Positions 1 to 10,722 of a stretch of DNA of 64,000 bases are shown here, one piece after another (position 1 is the stretch's first letter; each line of letters begins with the position of its first letter). A model generated the notes under the pieces. It was not told where the DNA came from and did no database searches. It saw nothing but the letters and a program-made list of their open reading frames with translations. The stretch comes from Pseudomonas fluorescens (GTDB taxonomy: Bacteria > Pseudomonadota > Gammaproteobacteria > Pseudomonadales > Pseudomonadaceae), in contig NZ_VCNJ01000018.1 of the NCBI RefSeq assembly GCF_005938625.1, forward strand, positions 27,466 to 91,465, given 5' to 3'. Position numbers and translations under genes: made by a program.

Positions 1-132
1 TTTCAGCGCATACGACAGAATCCGCGTGCGGCTGTGGGCAGCCGGGCGCAGACGAACGATCTGCGGGCCGAGTTCGACAGCGCGGTCGTAGCGGTAATGC
101 GTGACGTGATGCAATGCGACATGAATCGACAC
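1..132 (-). CDS. Transglutaminase-like family protein, N-terminal fragment (runs off the left edge)
   Basis: Only the first 44 codons are in the window, read leftward from a GTG at 132-130 with a good AGGAGG ribosome-binding site 6 nt upstream. The peptide begins [20 protein letters not shown] and continues with a run rich in Arg and His. From memory this is the N-terminus of the large (about 1100-residue) Pseudomonas proteins that combine a bacterial transglutaminase-like N region, a transglutaminase core and a DUF2126 domain; these are presumed cysteine-protease-fold enzymes of unknown substrate. No catalytic residues are in the visible part, so the assignment rests on N-terminal similarity only. 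Confidence 0.7.
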   Translation of the reverse strand, partial: MSIHVALHHVTHYRYDRAVELGPQIVRLRPAAHSRTRILSYALK

Positions 133-293
133 GGCGTGCCTCCTGCGAGCCTAAGCGTATTCGAAAGCGCGCAAGACTTATGCCATGCACAGGCTTGGGC
201 GCTTTCCCGGAATGCTTAAGGCAGTACAGCACCAAAATCGGGCGATGCGGGGAAATGGTTTGGGCTGATTGCACGCAAATGTTGCGAAGAGCC

Positions 294-335
294 CCTCACC
301 CTGGCCTCTCCCAGAGGGAGAGGGCCAGGGTGAGG
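294..335. repeat. Intergenic palindrome (GAGGGAGAGG type)
   Basis: A 19-nt arm at 294-312 pairs with 316-335, with one bulged G and a 3-nt loop. The arms contain CCTCACCC and its complement. Palindromes of this type are common between genes in Pseudomonas. It lies in the 453-nt gap between the transglutaminase-like gene and ygiQ, in which I see only repeats and a terminator. Confidence 0.7.
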
Positions 336-402
336 TGGCCGTTGGAGATACGCCGACGTGAAAGCCTTGAGTCGAATCCGAATTTTGAAAAGCATGGAGA
401 TT

Positions 403-536
403 GATCGTTCCCACGCTCTGCGTGGGAACGCAGCCCGTGACGCTCTGCGTCACACCCATGCTCGACATGACTCCGGGGGAAGGCTGGAACGCGGAGCGTC
501 CCTGAGGCACTCCCACGCAGGAGCGTGGGAACGATC
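403..536. repeat. Intergenic repeat with GATCGTTCCCACGC termini
   Basis: The ends are inverted: GATCGTTCCCACGCTC at 403-418 is complemented by GAGCGTGGGAACGATC at 521-536. Internal sub-palindromes are built on CGTTCCCACGC and GTGACGC. From memory this matches a dispersed fluorescens-group repeat that carries both these motifs. It has no coding potential of its own. Confidence 0.7.
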
Positions 537-541
537 AGCAA

Positions 542-565
542 AACGCCAACCCGAAGGTTGGCGTT
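542..565 (-). terminator. Rho-independent terminator after ygiQ
   Basis: A 10-bp perfect stem (AACGCCAACC / GGTTGGCGTT) with a 4-nt loop lies 20 nt past the ygiQ stop; on the - strand the stem runs into TTTT. Confidence 0.75.
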
Positions 566-585
566 CTGTTCAGCTCAAGCGATGT

Positions 586-2898
<2,313 letters not shown>

Positions 2899-3053
2899 GT
2901 CGACGACCGGTGTTGAAGTGAAAAATCGCGGGCGCGGAATATAGCACAAATTTTGACCAATTCCGACGGCAATGGTCGGTTTCTCTTACAGCCTTCGCGG
3001 TCACATCTTGCTCGGCAATCGGAGACGAAAATCGTCAATCAAATCAGACACTC

Positions 3054-3079
3054 ATCGGCCAGCGCTGACGCTGGCTGAT
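3054..3079 (+). promoter_or_regulatory. Leader hairpin upstream of gene A
   Basis: An 11-bp stem, with one G-U pair and a CTGA loop, built on GCCAGCG and CGCTGGC. It ends 11 nt before the TCAAGGATGA block that contains the ribosome-binding site of gene A. The upstream neighbour ygiQ is divergent, so this cannot be a terminator of a preceding gene. No T-run follows. Regulatory function is inferred from its recurrence at genes C, D and E. Confidence 0.5.
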
Positions 3080-3104
3080 GTGACAACCCTTCAAGGATGA
3101 AGAA

Positions 3105-5336
3105 ATGTCACCAAAATTGCCTGCCAAGGCCACCCGCAGGAGCGACGCCGGAACGCGTCCCTCGCCATCAATCGCCACCCCTGCACGTCCTTCCGTCAGC
3201 ACACCCCACGTCGGCACTGATAGCCCGTCGATCATCAGGCCGGGAGAAGCATCCATCAGCGTCGACAGATCCAGTGGCTCTCAACCTGCCGTCATCGTCA
3301 GCCGCAACGAGTCCGGCGCGGCCATGGTATCCACTGCTGTACGTCGACCGCTGCAGGATTACTGGATAGCCAGCGAGGCCCCCCTTCCGGCTGCCGACAC
3401 TCAGGGCTTTCGAATTTTCAAGGGGCGTCGCTACGTCGAGGTGTCAGGCGGGCACCTGGTGCAGGTGTTGATAGACCCCAATATCGGTCTGTACCGAGCG
3501 AGGCTGGCAAGCGAGCGAACCCCCTCTGGTCCGTTATTGATGCGTGACCCTGACAGCAAACTCTGGCAGCCGCTGGAGTACTCGAAGGGCAAATTGCCCA
3601 TTCGCCCGATGGACGATCTGAACCATGAGCTGGACGTCCACTTCAAGCAGGTAGAGGAATCGGCGGACGCGGCGAAACTGCTACAGCTCGCCTGGCACGC
3701 CCGAGAGGGGAAAGAAGGCGAGAGAACCGCACTGGTTCAATACGAGGTGCAGTGTCACCGCCATCTGGCGATTCTGCAAAAGGCCCTCGACTTCTACACA
3801 AAGGAACAGGTGTCGCTGCTGATTTACAAAGGACCCGGCGAATATGAAGCCGAGTTCCTGAAAATTCAGCAGAGGCAAATTGAAATCTACACCCGGCTGA
3901 TGCGGGCCGGTGATTGGCGCAAACAACTGGATATACCGCCCGGGAGTCAACTCACGCTTGATCATCATCGTTCGATCGCGGGTTACTTGAAGGGCAAATT
4001 GATGCTGCTGCAAAAACGTCAGGCCATTGTCGATGAAGTTCTGAAAAAATCGCGCTATCTGGAAAGCGATTTTACAGAAATGGGTTACGACCCCATGGAG
4101 ATACACGAAAACACCGCGGACTGGCTCCACGCAAAAAGCCAGTTGATGGCCGCTGATCAGCACGACCGCGCGCCGATCTTTCTCTCGTTGTCGTTTTCCG
4201 AAACCACTATCGCCTTCCGCAACATCGACAACATCCCGCTGCAATCGCGCATGCCGGTGCTGAGCGACCTGCTAGAACAGTGCGCCTCGGTCCGCGCTTC
4301 GTTTGAATTTCTCGAAGTCCCGAACGACGCTGCCCACACTGTCGCACGGCTGGACATGATCAAGGCCGTCAAGGCGTTCGAAAACACGCTGGAGCAGCGA
4401 CTGGCGCTTTATCACCAGGATCTCGAAGACATCGCCTCATTGCCCGTCTCGGAGGAGTCCATTGACTTCGACTTTATTCCGGCGCAAGGCAAAGATCAGC
4501 CAGCGGCGGCGCCCAGACGCATGTTTCGCAGCAAGCACCACGGTGTCGACCGGATTCGAGTCGGCCAGGCGCGGCGCAGCGAAATTGGCGAAGAGCTGAT
4601 CGATGTCATGCACCCCCACCGCCCCGCCGAAGTCTTGCAGACGTATGAGCGACGGGAGGGGCAGTGGCGTCGGGTAATGGCCGCTCAGGAAAAAAACCTG
4701 TCGATCCTGACCCGACAGGCACAGCAGCATCTTGAACAGACAGACCTGTATTTGCGCCAAGCCTGGCAGGACGAAGCCGCCAGACACAACGCTTCGAGCA
4801 TCGTCGAATTTCTGGGTGGAAAAGCCGAGGCTCTTGATGATCTTTGCCTGCAGATGGAAGGTGCTCCCAATCCTGCGACTCTCGATGTCGCGTCTTTTCT
4901 TCAGCGCCTCACACATGACAGCCAACGCCTGCGCAATGAAGGCGAAGCGATTCGCATCCGACTGTACAAGGACAAGCACTATCTGAGCGCCGACCGGGTC
5001 GTGTACCTGCTCCGGCACGATGAATTGCAAGTAAAGCGACCCCAAAGCCGCGTGACGCTCGGTAAAGCGCAGAAAAAAGACTTTCTCGACGTCTACTCGC
5101 TGCACGACAAACGCACCGATGAGCCCTTGTGGGAAGTCCATTTCCACTATGGAAAAAAGGACAGCCCGGTCATGGCGTTCAAGGACACGGGGGGGCACTT
5201 GAAAACCCTTGAGCAGGCCCGTTCGGGCATCGTGTCCCAACGTCGGGATGAACAGGCCGGGCGTCCGCATGTCGCCATCTGGAGGCTGAACCTCGACCGT
5301 AAAACAGCGCAGAAAATCTTCGACCTGGCGTCGTGA
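3105..5336 (+). CDS. Large toxin-like family protein A (shared N-terminal module, HFHY C-terminal domain)
   Basis: 743 residues, function unknown. Residues 1-80 are rich in Pro, Ser and Thr and look disordered; there is no Sec signal peptide. Residues 83-155 are the module shared by genes A-E (KGRRYVEVSGG, LYRARLASE, PSGPLLMRDPD). A long, mostly helical middle follows, then a second conserved block near 470-525 (MFRSKHHG, TYERREGQWRR) and a C-terminal domain of about 95 residues (FLDVYSLHD, LWEVHFHYG, GHLKT, SQRRDEQAG, IWR). It lacks the second N-terminal module (about 115 residues) present in B, C and D. The start follows a strong AAGGATGA site. From memory, similar C-terminal signatures occur in large Pseudomonas proteins annotated with dermonecrotic-toxin-like or DUF6543 domains; I could not check this. 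An effector role is inference. Confidence 0.8.
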   Translation: MSPKLPAKATRRSDAGTRPSPSIATPARPSVSTPHVGTDSPSIIRPGEASISVDRSSGSQPAVIVSRNESGAAMVSTAVRRPLQDYWIASEAPLPAADTQGFRIFKGRRYVEVSGGHLVQVLIDPNIGLYRARLASERTPSGPLLMRDPDSKLWQPLEYSKGKLPIRPMDDLNHELDVHFKQVEESADAAKLLQLAWHAREGKEGERTALVQYEVQCHRHLAILQKALDFYTKEQVSLLIYKGPGEYEAEFLKIQQRQIEIYTRLMRAGDWRKQLDIPPGSQLTLDHHRSIAGYLKGKLMLLQKRQAIVDEVLKKSRYLESDFTEMGYDPMEIHENTADWLHAKSQLMAADQHDRAPIFLSLSFSETTIAFRNIDNIPLQSRMPVLSDLLEQCASVRASFEFLEVPNDAAHTVARLDMIKAVKAFENTLEQRLALYHQDLEDIASLPVSEESIDFDFIPAQGKDQPAAAPRRMFRSKHHGVDRIRVGQARRSEIGEELIDVMHPHRPAEVLQTYERREGQWRRVMAAQEKNLSILTRQAQQHLEQTDLYLRQAWQDEAARHNASSIVEFLGGKAEALDDLCLQMEGAPNPATLDVASFLQRLTHDSQRLRNEGEAIRIRLYKDKHYLSADRVVYLLRHDELQVKRPQSRVTLGKAQKKDFLDVYSLHDKRTDEPLWEVHFHYGKKDSPVMAFKDTGGHLKTLEQARSGIVSQRRDEQAGRPHVAIWRLNLDRKTAQKIFDLAS

Positions 5337-5382
5337 AACCCATGCTGAACCGCTGTTCCACCTATTCTTCAAGGATGAAGAA

Positions 5383-7962
5383 ATGTCACCAAAATTACCT
5401 TTGAAGGGCGTCATCACTGTCGATGTCCATCCACGTCCCGGCGAACCGGCGGTCGTGTCTGTCCCGCGCCCGTTCGTTCAAGCCGGCGCCCCACCCGCGC
5501 GCACCGTCTCCACGCAGGGCAGAACCGCAGTGGCTGCTGATCTCGATGCCATCACACCAATGCCCTCGGTCGTAATCAGTCAGCCCCCCTCGCCGGCAAA
5601 CCCTCAGCCTGCAGTGAAGCTGACGCTGGAGCATTATCGAATCGACGAACAGACTGTGTTGCCCGGTCCCGACGCAGCAGGATTCAGGATACTCAAGGGC
5701 CGTCGCTACGTTGATGTATCGGGCGGTGCCATCGTGCACGTTGCGGCGGATCCTCGGACCGGTCTCTACAGGGCGAGGCTGCCGAGCGAGCTGACACCCT
5801 CCGGACCGACGCTTCTGCGTGATCCGGAAAACCTGCTCTGGTATCCCCTGGAGATGTTCGCGCCGATCACCTTTCCCTTGTCCGGCACGCGCCTGCAGGC
5901 GTTTGCCACGGACCTGGATTTCAGCGCTGCGCCACTCGCCGGGGATCACCTGCATCGTTACGCCAACAAACTCTATGTGGTCATCGACGACCTCGCCTAT
6001 CAGGTCTTGCATGATCTCGATGCATCCTCGCCGGCAATGACCGTCATGCGCATCGTGCGTCCCGAAGATCCCGTGGCTGCCGACCCCGGGAATGTTTACG
6101 TCGCGACCCGTCCGGGAAGATCGGAACCGATTGTCTTTGATGTCCTGGACGGCTGGCAGGGGACGCTGGTCGGTGGGGCGGGCGGCATGCGGCGAAAAGT
6201 GGAACAGAGTGGCACCGTGCAAGCGGCGGATCTGCTGTTCCAGCTGCAGACCCTGGATCTGCAGTTTGATCAGGCGATGGCTGCAGGAGAGCGTCTGCAA
6301 ATGCTTTGGCGAGCAGTGAAAGGTACGGAGCACGAACGCAATGTATTGGGGCGCCTCGAAGCGCACCACCAGCGCGAGCTGGCGCTTCTGGAAGAATCAC
6401 TTCAACTGCACAACGAGCAAAAGGCGCAGATCGTTGCGGCCAGAGGCCGTACTGTCTATCGAGACAAAATGGTCATGCTGCAAAAGGGCCGAATGCTGAC
6501 GTACAACCAGCTCATGATTGCCAGCGACTCCTGCAAATTACTCGACGGACCGATCTTCGGCGGCCCCGTGTCGGAGCATCCGGCTGTCGCGGCGCACCTG
6601 TCGAGCAAACTGGTCATCCTGAAAAAACGCCAGGCCATCGCCGAAGAGTTGACGAACAAGTGGCATGTGTCGCCAGACGAGTTGCAAGAAACTGCATTCG
6701 ACCCGATCGAGTTGCACGACCACGTAGCCTTTTGGGTCTATGCCAAAAGCCGGCTGCTGCTCGATGAGCATGCGACGGTCGATGTCAACAATGCCAATGC
6801 CCGATACCTCGCCTATTCATTTGGTCAGGTAACGTTTGCATTCCGGGCTCTCGACAGCATTCCTGCCGAGGCGCGTATCTCAGTACTCAGTGACCTGCTG
6901 GATCAGACATCTGCCATCAGGGTGTCATACGAACATCTGCCCCTGCCGCCCGGCCCGGAGCATGTCAGCTCGCGCAGCGAAATCGTCGAGGCCATGCACG
7001 CTTTCGAAAGCACGCTGGATCAGCACCTCAATCGGTATCACCACGAGCAGGAGACAACCCCAGCATTGCCACCGCACGAACAACCCATCGATTTCGATTT
7101 CATCCCGCCCCAGCAGCAAAACCAGCAGGCGGCAGTGCCGAGAAAAATGTTCCGCAGCAAGCAACACGGTGTCTACAAGATCCGCGTCGGCCGGCCACGC
7201 CGCACTCACGCTGGCGAAGAGGTGATTGATGTGGTCAACCCCCATGATCCGACTCAGGTCATGCACACCTATGAGCGTCGGGAGGGAGAGTGGCGCCGGC
7301 AAGTGGCCAGACAAGAGAAAAACCTGTCGACCCTCACCGATCAGGCCACCGCATTGCTCGATCAAACCGAGCCCCGTCTTACTACCGCCCTGCGCGATGA
7401 GAGGGCGAAGGTCAACGCCAACAGCATTGTCGAATTCCTGACCGAGCGCGCTGACCATCTGGGCGATCTGGCCCGGCAAATCGAGCGCGCGCCGAATCCG
7501 GGCAACCGCGAGATTGCGCCTTTGCTGCAACGGCTGAACCATGACAGTCAACGTCTGCTCGATGAAGGCCAGGAGATTCGCGTACGCCTGTACAAGGACC
7601 CTGCCTACCTGAGCGTAGATCGGGTCGCGTTTCTCCTCAGCCATGGTCATCTCGGCGTCAGCCGTACTCAATCGCGGGTGCAACTGGGCAAGGGCAATAA
7701 GAAGGATTTCCTCGACGTCTATGCGCTGAACGACCGACAAACCGGCAAGACACTCTGGTACGCGCACTTTCACTACGCCGAAAAAGACACGCCAGCGCTG
7801 GACTTCATGCAGCGCCGCGGCCACCTGAAAACCCGTGAGCAAAACCGCTTGGGAACGTCATCGCAACGCCGGGATGAACAGGCCGGTCGCGCGCATGTGC
7901 GGATCTGGCGAGAAGACATCGACCTGTCGACCGCGCAGAAAATTTTCCAGCTGGCCTCATAA
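5383..7962 (+). CDS. Large toxin-like family protein B
   Basis: 859 residues, function unknown; paralogue of A, 46 nt downstream on the same strand. Order: disordered Pro-rich N-terminus (1-80); shared module 1 at about 82-155 (KGRRYVDVSGG, LYRARLPSE, PSGP); module 2 at about 156-270 (NKLYVVIDDLAYQVLHD, ATRPGRSEPI, GGAGGMRR); a helical middle aligning with A; a block near 589-640 (MFRSKQHG); and the HFHY C-terminal domain at about 765-859 (LWYAHFHYA, GHLKT, SQRRDEQAG). Thirty nucleotides covering the ribosome-binding site and first codons are identical to gene A (3089-3118 and 5367-5396), which shows recent duplication or conversion of the leader. Unlike A, C, D and E, I see no clear hairpin before its ribosome-binding site. 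Confidence 0.8.
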   Translation: MSPKLPLKGVITVDVHPRPGEPAVVSVPRPFVQAGAPPARTVSTQGRTAVAADLDAITPMPSVVISQPPSPANPQPAVKLTLEHYRIDEQTVLPGPDAAGFRILKGRRYVDVSGGAIVHVAADPRTGLYRARLPSELTPSGPTLLRDPENLLWYPLEMFAPITFPLSGTRLQAFATDLDFSAAPLAGDHLHRYANKLYVVIDDLAYQVLHDLDASSPAMTVMRIVRPEDPVAADPGNVYVATRPGRSEPIVFDVLDGWQGTLVGGAGGMRRKVEQSGTVQAADLLFQLQTLDLQFDQAMAAGERLQMLWRAVKGTEHERNVLGRLEAHHQRELALLEESLQLHNEQKAQIVAARGRTVYRDKMVMLQKGRMLTYNQLMIASDSCKLLDGPIFGGPVSEHPAVAAHLSSKLVILKKRQAIAEELTNKWHVSPDELQETAFDPIELHDHVAFWVYAKSRLLLDEHATVDVNNANARYLAYSFGQVTFAFRALDSIPAEARISVLSDLLDQTSAIRVSYEHLPLPPGPEHVSSRSEIVEAMHAFESTLDQHLNRYHHEQETTPALPPHEQPIDFDFIPPQQQNQQAAVPRKMFRSKQHGVYKIRVGRPRRTHAGEEVIDVVNPHDPTQVMHTYERREGEWRRQVARQEKNLSTLTDQATALLDQTEPRLTTALRDERAKVNANSIVEFLTERADHLGDLARQIERAPNPGNREIAPLLQRLNHDSQRLLDEGQEIRVRLYKDPAYLSVDRVAFLLSHGHLGVSRTQSRVQLGKGNKKDFLDVYALNDRQTGKTLWYAHFHYAEKDTPALDFMQRRGHLKTREQNRLGTSSQRRDEQAGRAHVRIWREDIDLSTAQKIFQLAS

Positions 7963-7970
7963 AACGGCCT

Positions 7971-7994
7971 GTCCCTGGGCCAAATGCCAGGGAC
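7971..7994 (+). promoter_or_regulatory. Hairpin between genes B and C
   Basis: An 8-bp perfect stem (GTCCCTGG / CCAGGGAC) with an 8-nt loop, ending 6 nt before the TCAAGGATGA block of gene C. It could be a weak terminator for B, but no T-run follows. Its position matches the hairpins at A, D and E. Confidence 0.5.
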
Positions 7995-8015
7995 CACTTT
8001 TCAAGGATGAAAAAC

Positions 8016-10622
8016 ATGGTTTCAAGAACGCCCGTCAGGGGCAGCACTTCAGTCCAGGTGCATACGCGCCCGCATCAAACGCAAGAGGTGACCGTTGCGC
8101 GCGTTGACACCGGGCCTCGATTCGACTCAGACATTCCGGGCACCGGCCGGTATGGGCCGACAACAAGACTTGACGCTGATGCCGATCCGGATGCCATCCG
8201 GCAGGTTCCGACCGTCAGAATCGAAACGGTGTTGGCTCACACGGAAAATGTGCCAGCAGTACAGCAATCGATCGAGCATTACCGTATCGCCGTTGCGACG
8301 CAGTTGCCGGCGGCGGATGGCGAAGGGTTCAGAACGCACAAGGGCCGCCGCTACGTCGACATGGTCGATGGCGGCACCGTGCTGATCGGGCTGGATGCGG
8401 GCACCGGCCAGTACCGCGCCAGACTCCCCAGTGAACGGGCGCCTTCCGGGCCGCTGTTGCAGCGCGAGGCTGACAGCGGCTTGTGGCACTCGTCACGTTC
8501 GGATGGTTCCGCCACCGCATCATTGAGCGAAACCAGCCTGCAAGCTTTTCGCACGGGTCTGGATTTCAGCGCTGTGCAACCCGACAGCGATGGGGTGTTC
8601 CGGCATGGCGGCAGGTGCTATGCGCTGATCCACAATCACGCGTATCAGGTCATGCTCGATGTCGATGCCTCCAGCCCCAGGCAAGCGGTGTGGCGCGTGG
8701 TCAAGCCGCAGGACCCGGTGGCTGCCGACAGCGAAAATCTCTATCGCGCCAGCCGCAGTGGTCTGACCCGTGCCGTTACGCGCAACGAGAACAATGACTG
8801 GGTGGCGGCATCTGCGGGGCTGCGGGGTGGCATGCGGCGTGGCCAAGAACGCGCGACGGCGGATCTGCCCGTGCTGTTGCAGCAATACGTGCCGATTCAG
8901 AATGCTCACGCTGCACTGACCGAATCCGTCGAGCGCTATGACGTCCTGTGGAGCGAAGCCCGAGCACTGCCTGCGGGCAGCGCGGCGCAAGCCGAAAAGC
9001 TGATCGCTTTAGAAGTCCATATGCTCAAGCACATCAGAAAACAAACCGAGTTTGTGCAGTCGCTTATCGACAACAGGACCTGGCTGGTGCGCCTGAAAAC
9101 GAGTGCAAGATTCAAAGAAGAGCTGCAGACCTTCCGCATTGAAAGAGTGGAATACCTGAACCGGCTCATGGCTGTCATGGATTTGCGGACCCGGCCGACG
9201 GAGTTGAATCTGAGCGCCGAAACCTGCAGAAAATGCATCGCCAATCTGCACAAAAAACTGAAGTTCCTCGAAGAACGTCAGGTCGTGATCGAACACATCA
9301 GAAAGGCCAATCCCGGGGCGGCGCCGAAACTCGCCGAGCTCAGCGCGCAGGTGCCCAGTGCCGAGCGCATCAACTTCAACAAGCTGACCCTGTACGTTCA
9401 CCTGCTTGCCGGCACGCCTGACCATTCGCCACACCTGACCATGCCTTCGCTGTCATCCATCGATCTGCTCACCGGGGACCTGGCCAACGTTCCCGAACGC
9501 GAACATCCCATGGCGCTGGTCTTGACCCTCGAACAGCTGAAAAACGACAGGAGCCGATTTGAACGGCTGCTGGCCGCCAATAGCCCTGACACCGGGTACA
9601 TCAGGGAAATTCTCGCACTGATTGGTCCATTCGAAACCCGTATTGAAAACCGGCTGACGGACATCTTCGACTCGTTCGATGGCGACACCGTACTGCCGAG
9701 GCTTGATCAGGACATCGACTTCGACTTCATCCCGCCGCAACCCGTCGACAGCGGGCAGGCCCATCCCGCTCCGGCAAGAAAAGTATTCCGCACGCGCCAG
9801 CACGGTACTTACCGATTGCTGGTAGGCGATACCGAAACGGCTCGGGACGGCAGCGTCACCATCAAGGTTGCCGATCCTTTGCGCCCGGACCGCCAGCCCC
9901 TGCGCTATGAAAGAAGACAAGGTGAATGGCTGCCGGTACGGCAACCGATCACTCGCGCAGCCAGACCGCAACTCATTGACGAGGCCAAGCGTTTGCTCAA
10001 CGGCGTCGGTGAACACATCGCTCTGGCCAAGGCTCATCAGGCCAGACAATACAACCCGACGGACATCATCGAGGATCTGGGCAAGGCCACCGACCAACTC
10101 AACGAACAGGCCCGGCGCCTGGAGCACCACGAATCGACGGCAGCCAATTCCGAGATCAACACGCTGGCCACGCGCCTGCGCACGGCCGCCGACTCGCTGA
10201 CCGCGCAAGGACAGGAAGTCCTGGTGCGGATGTACAAGAACAAGGACGTGCTGGACATTTTGCGACTGAACTACCTGATCGATCACGCTGAGCTCAGTAC
10301 CGTCAAAACGGTTGATCGCAAACAACAGGGCAAAGGCAAGGACAAGTCGTTTCTCGATGTCTATTCGATCCGGGACCGCGTCGACGGCGCGCCGTTGTGG
10401 GAAGCGCACTTTCACTATGACAAACACGACAGCGAACCACTGAATTTCACCATCAGGGGCAGCCATCTGAAAACCCTCGAACAGAGCAGGCGCGGCATCG
10501 AGTCCCAGCGCCGCGACGAGCAGGCCGGCCTGCCCCATGTCGCCATCTGGCGCCAGACCTTCGATGGCAAGACAGCAACAAAGATATTTGCACTGGCCAG
10601 CCCGGCTGCCGTGCCCGAGTGA
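8016..10622 (+). CDS. Large toxin-like family protein C
   Basis: 868 residues, function unknown; third tandem paralogue. I start it at the ATG at 8016, not the in-frame ATG at 8007, because the latter overlaps the TCAAGGATGA ribosome-binding block; the choice puts the start at the same distance as in A and B and gives the family-like N-terminus MVSRTPVRG. Module 1 lies near 85-155 (KGRRYVDMVDGG, QYRARLPSE), module 2 near 160-275 (GRCYALIHNHAYQVMLD, GLRGGMRRG). The middle is the most divergent of A-C. A block near 589 (VFRTRQHG) and the C-terminal HFHY domain (LWEAHFHYD, SHLKT, SQRRDEQAG) are conserved. Confidence 0.8.
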   Translation: MVSRTPVRGSTSVQVHTRPHQTQEVTVARVDTGPRFDSDIPGTGRYGPTTRLDADADPDAIRQVPTVRIETVLAHTENVPAVQQSIEHYRIAVATQLPAADGEGFRTHKGRRYVDMVDGGTVLIGLDAGTGQYRARLPSERAPSGPLLQREADSGLWHSSRSDGSATASLSETSLQAFRTGLDFSAVQPDSDGVFRHGGRCYALIHNHAYQVMLDVDASSPRQAVWRVVKPQDPVAADSENLYRASRSGLTRAVTRNENNDWVAASAGLRGGMRRGQERATADLPVLLQQYVPIQNAHAALTESVERYDVLWSEARALPAGSAAQAEKLIALEVHMLKHIRKQTEFVQSLIDNRTWLVRLKTSARFKEELQTFRIERVEYLNRLMAVMDLRTRPTELNLSAETCRKCIANLHKKLKFLEERQVVIEHIRKANPGAAPKLAELSAQVPSAERINFNKLTLYVHLLAGTPDHSPHLTMPSLSSIDLLTGDLANVPEREHPMALVLTLEQLKNDRSRFERLLAANSPDTGYIREILALIGPFETRIENRLTDIFDSFDGDTVLPRLDQDIDFDFIPPQPVDSGQAHPAPARKVFRTRQHGTYRLLVGDTETARDGSVTIKVADPLRPDRQPLRYERRQGEWLPVRQPITRAARPQLIDEAKRLLNGVGEHIALAKAHQARQYNPTDIIEDLGKATDQLNEQARRLEHHESTAANSEINTLATRLRTAADSLTAQGQEVLVRMYKNKDVLDILRLNYLIDHAELSTVKTVDRKQQGKGKDKSFLDVYSIRDRVDGAPLWEAHFHYDKHDSEPLNFTIRGSHLKTLEQSRRGIESQRRDEQAGLPHVAIWRQTFDGKTATKIFALASPAAVPE

Positions 10623-10669
10623 AGGGCACTGGCATTAGACGATCAATCAGGCAATGACGCCGCCCCTGC

Positions 10670-10697
10670 CATCAGCTCCGATTCAGGTGAGCTGATG
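10670..10697 (+). promoter_or_regulatory. Leader hairpin upstream of gene D
   Basis: A 9-bp perfect stem (CATCAGCTC / GAGCTGATG) with a 10-nt loop, ending about 10 nt before the AAGGA ribosome-binding site of gene D. Same relative position as the hairpins before A, C and E. Confidence 0.5.
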
Positions 10698-10722
10698 TGC
10701 AAACTACAAGGATAGAAAAGAC

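Noticed and set aside
3097..3369. Short frame starting at the ATG inside the TCAAGGATGA block of gene A
   Set aside because: No ribosome-binding site of its own, and the same frame is not kept at genes B and D, so it is probably not translated.
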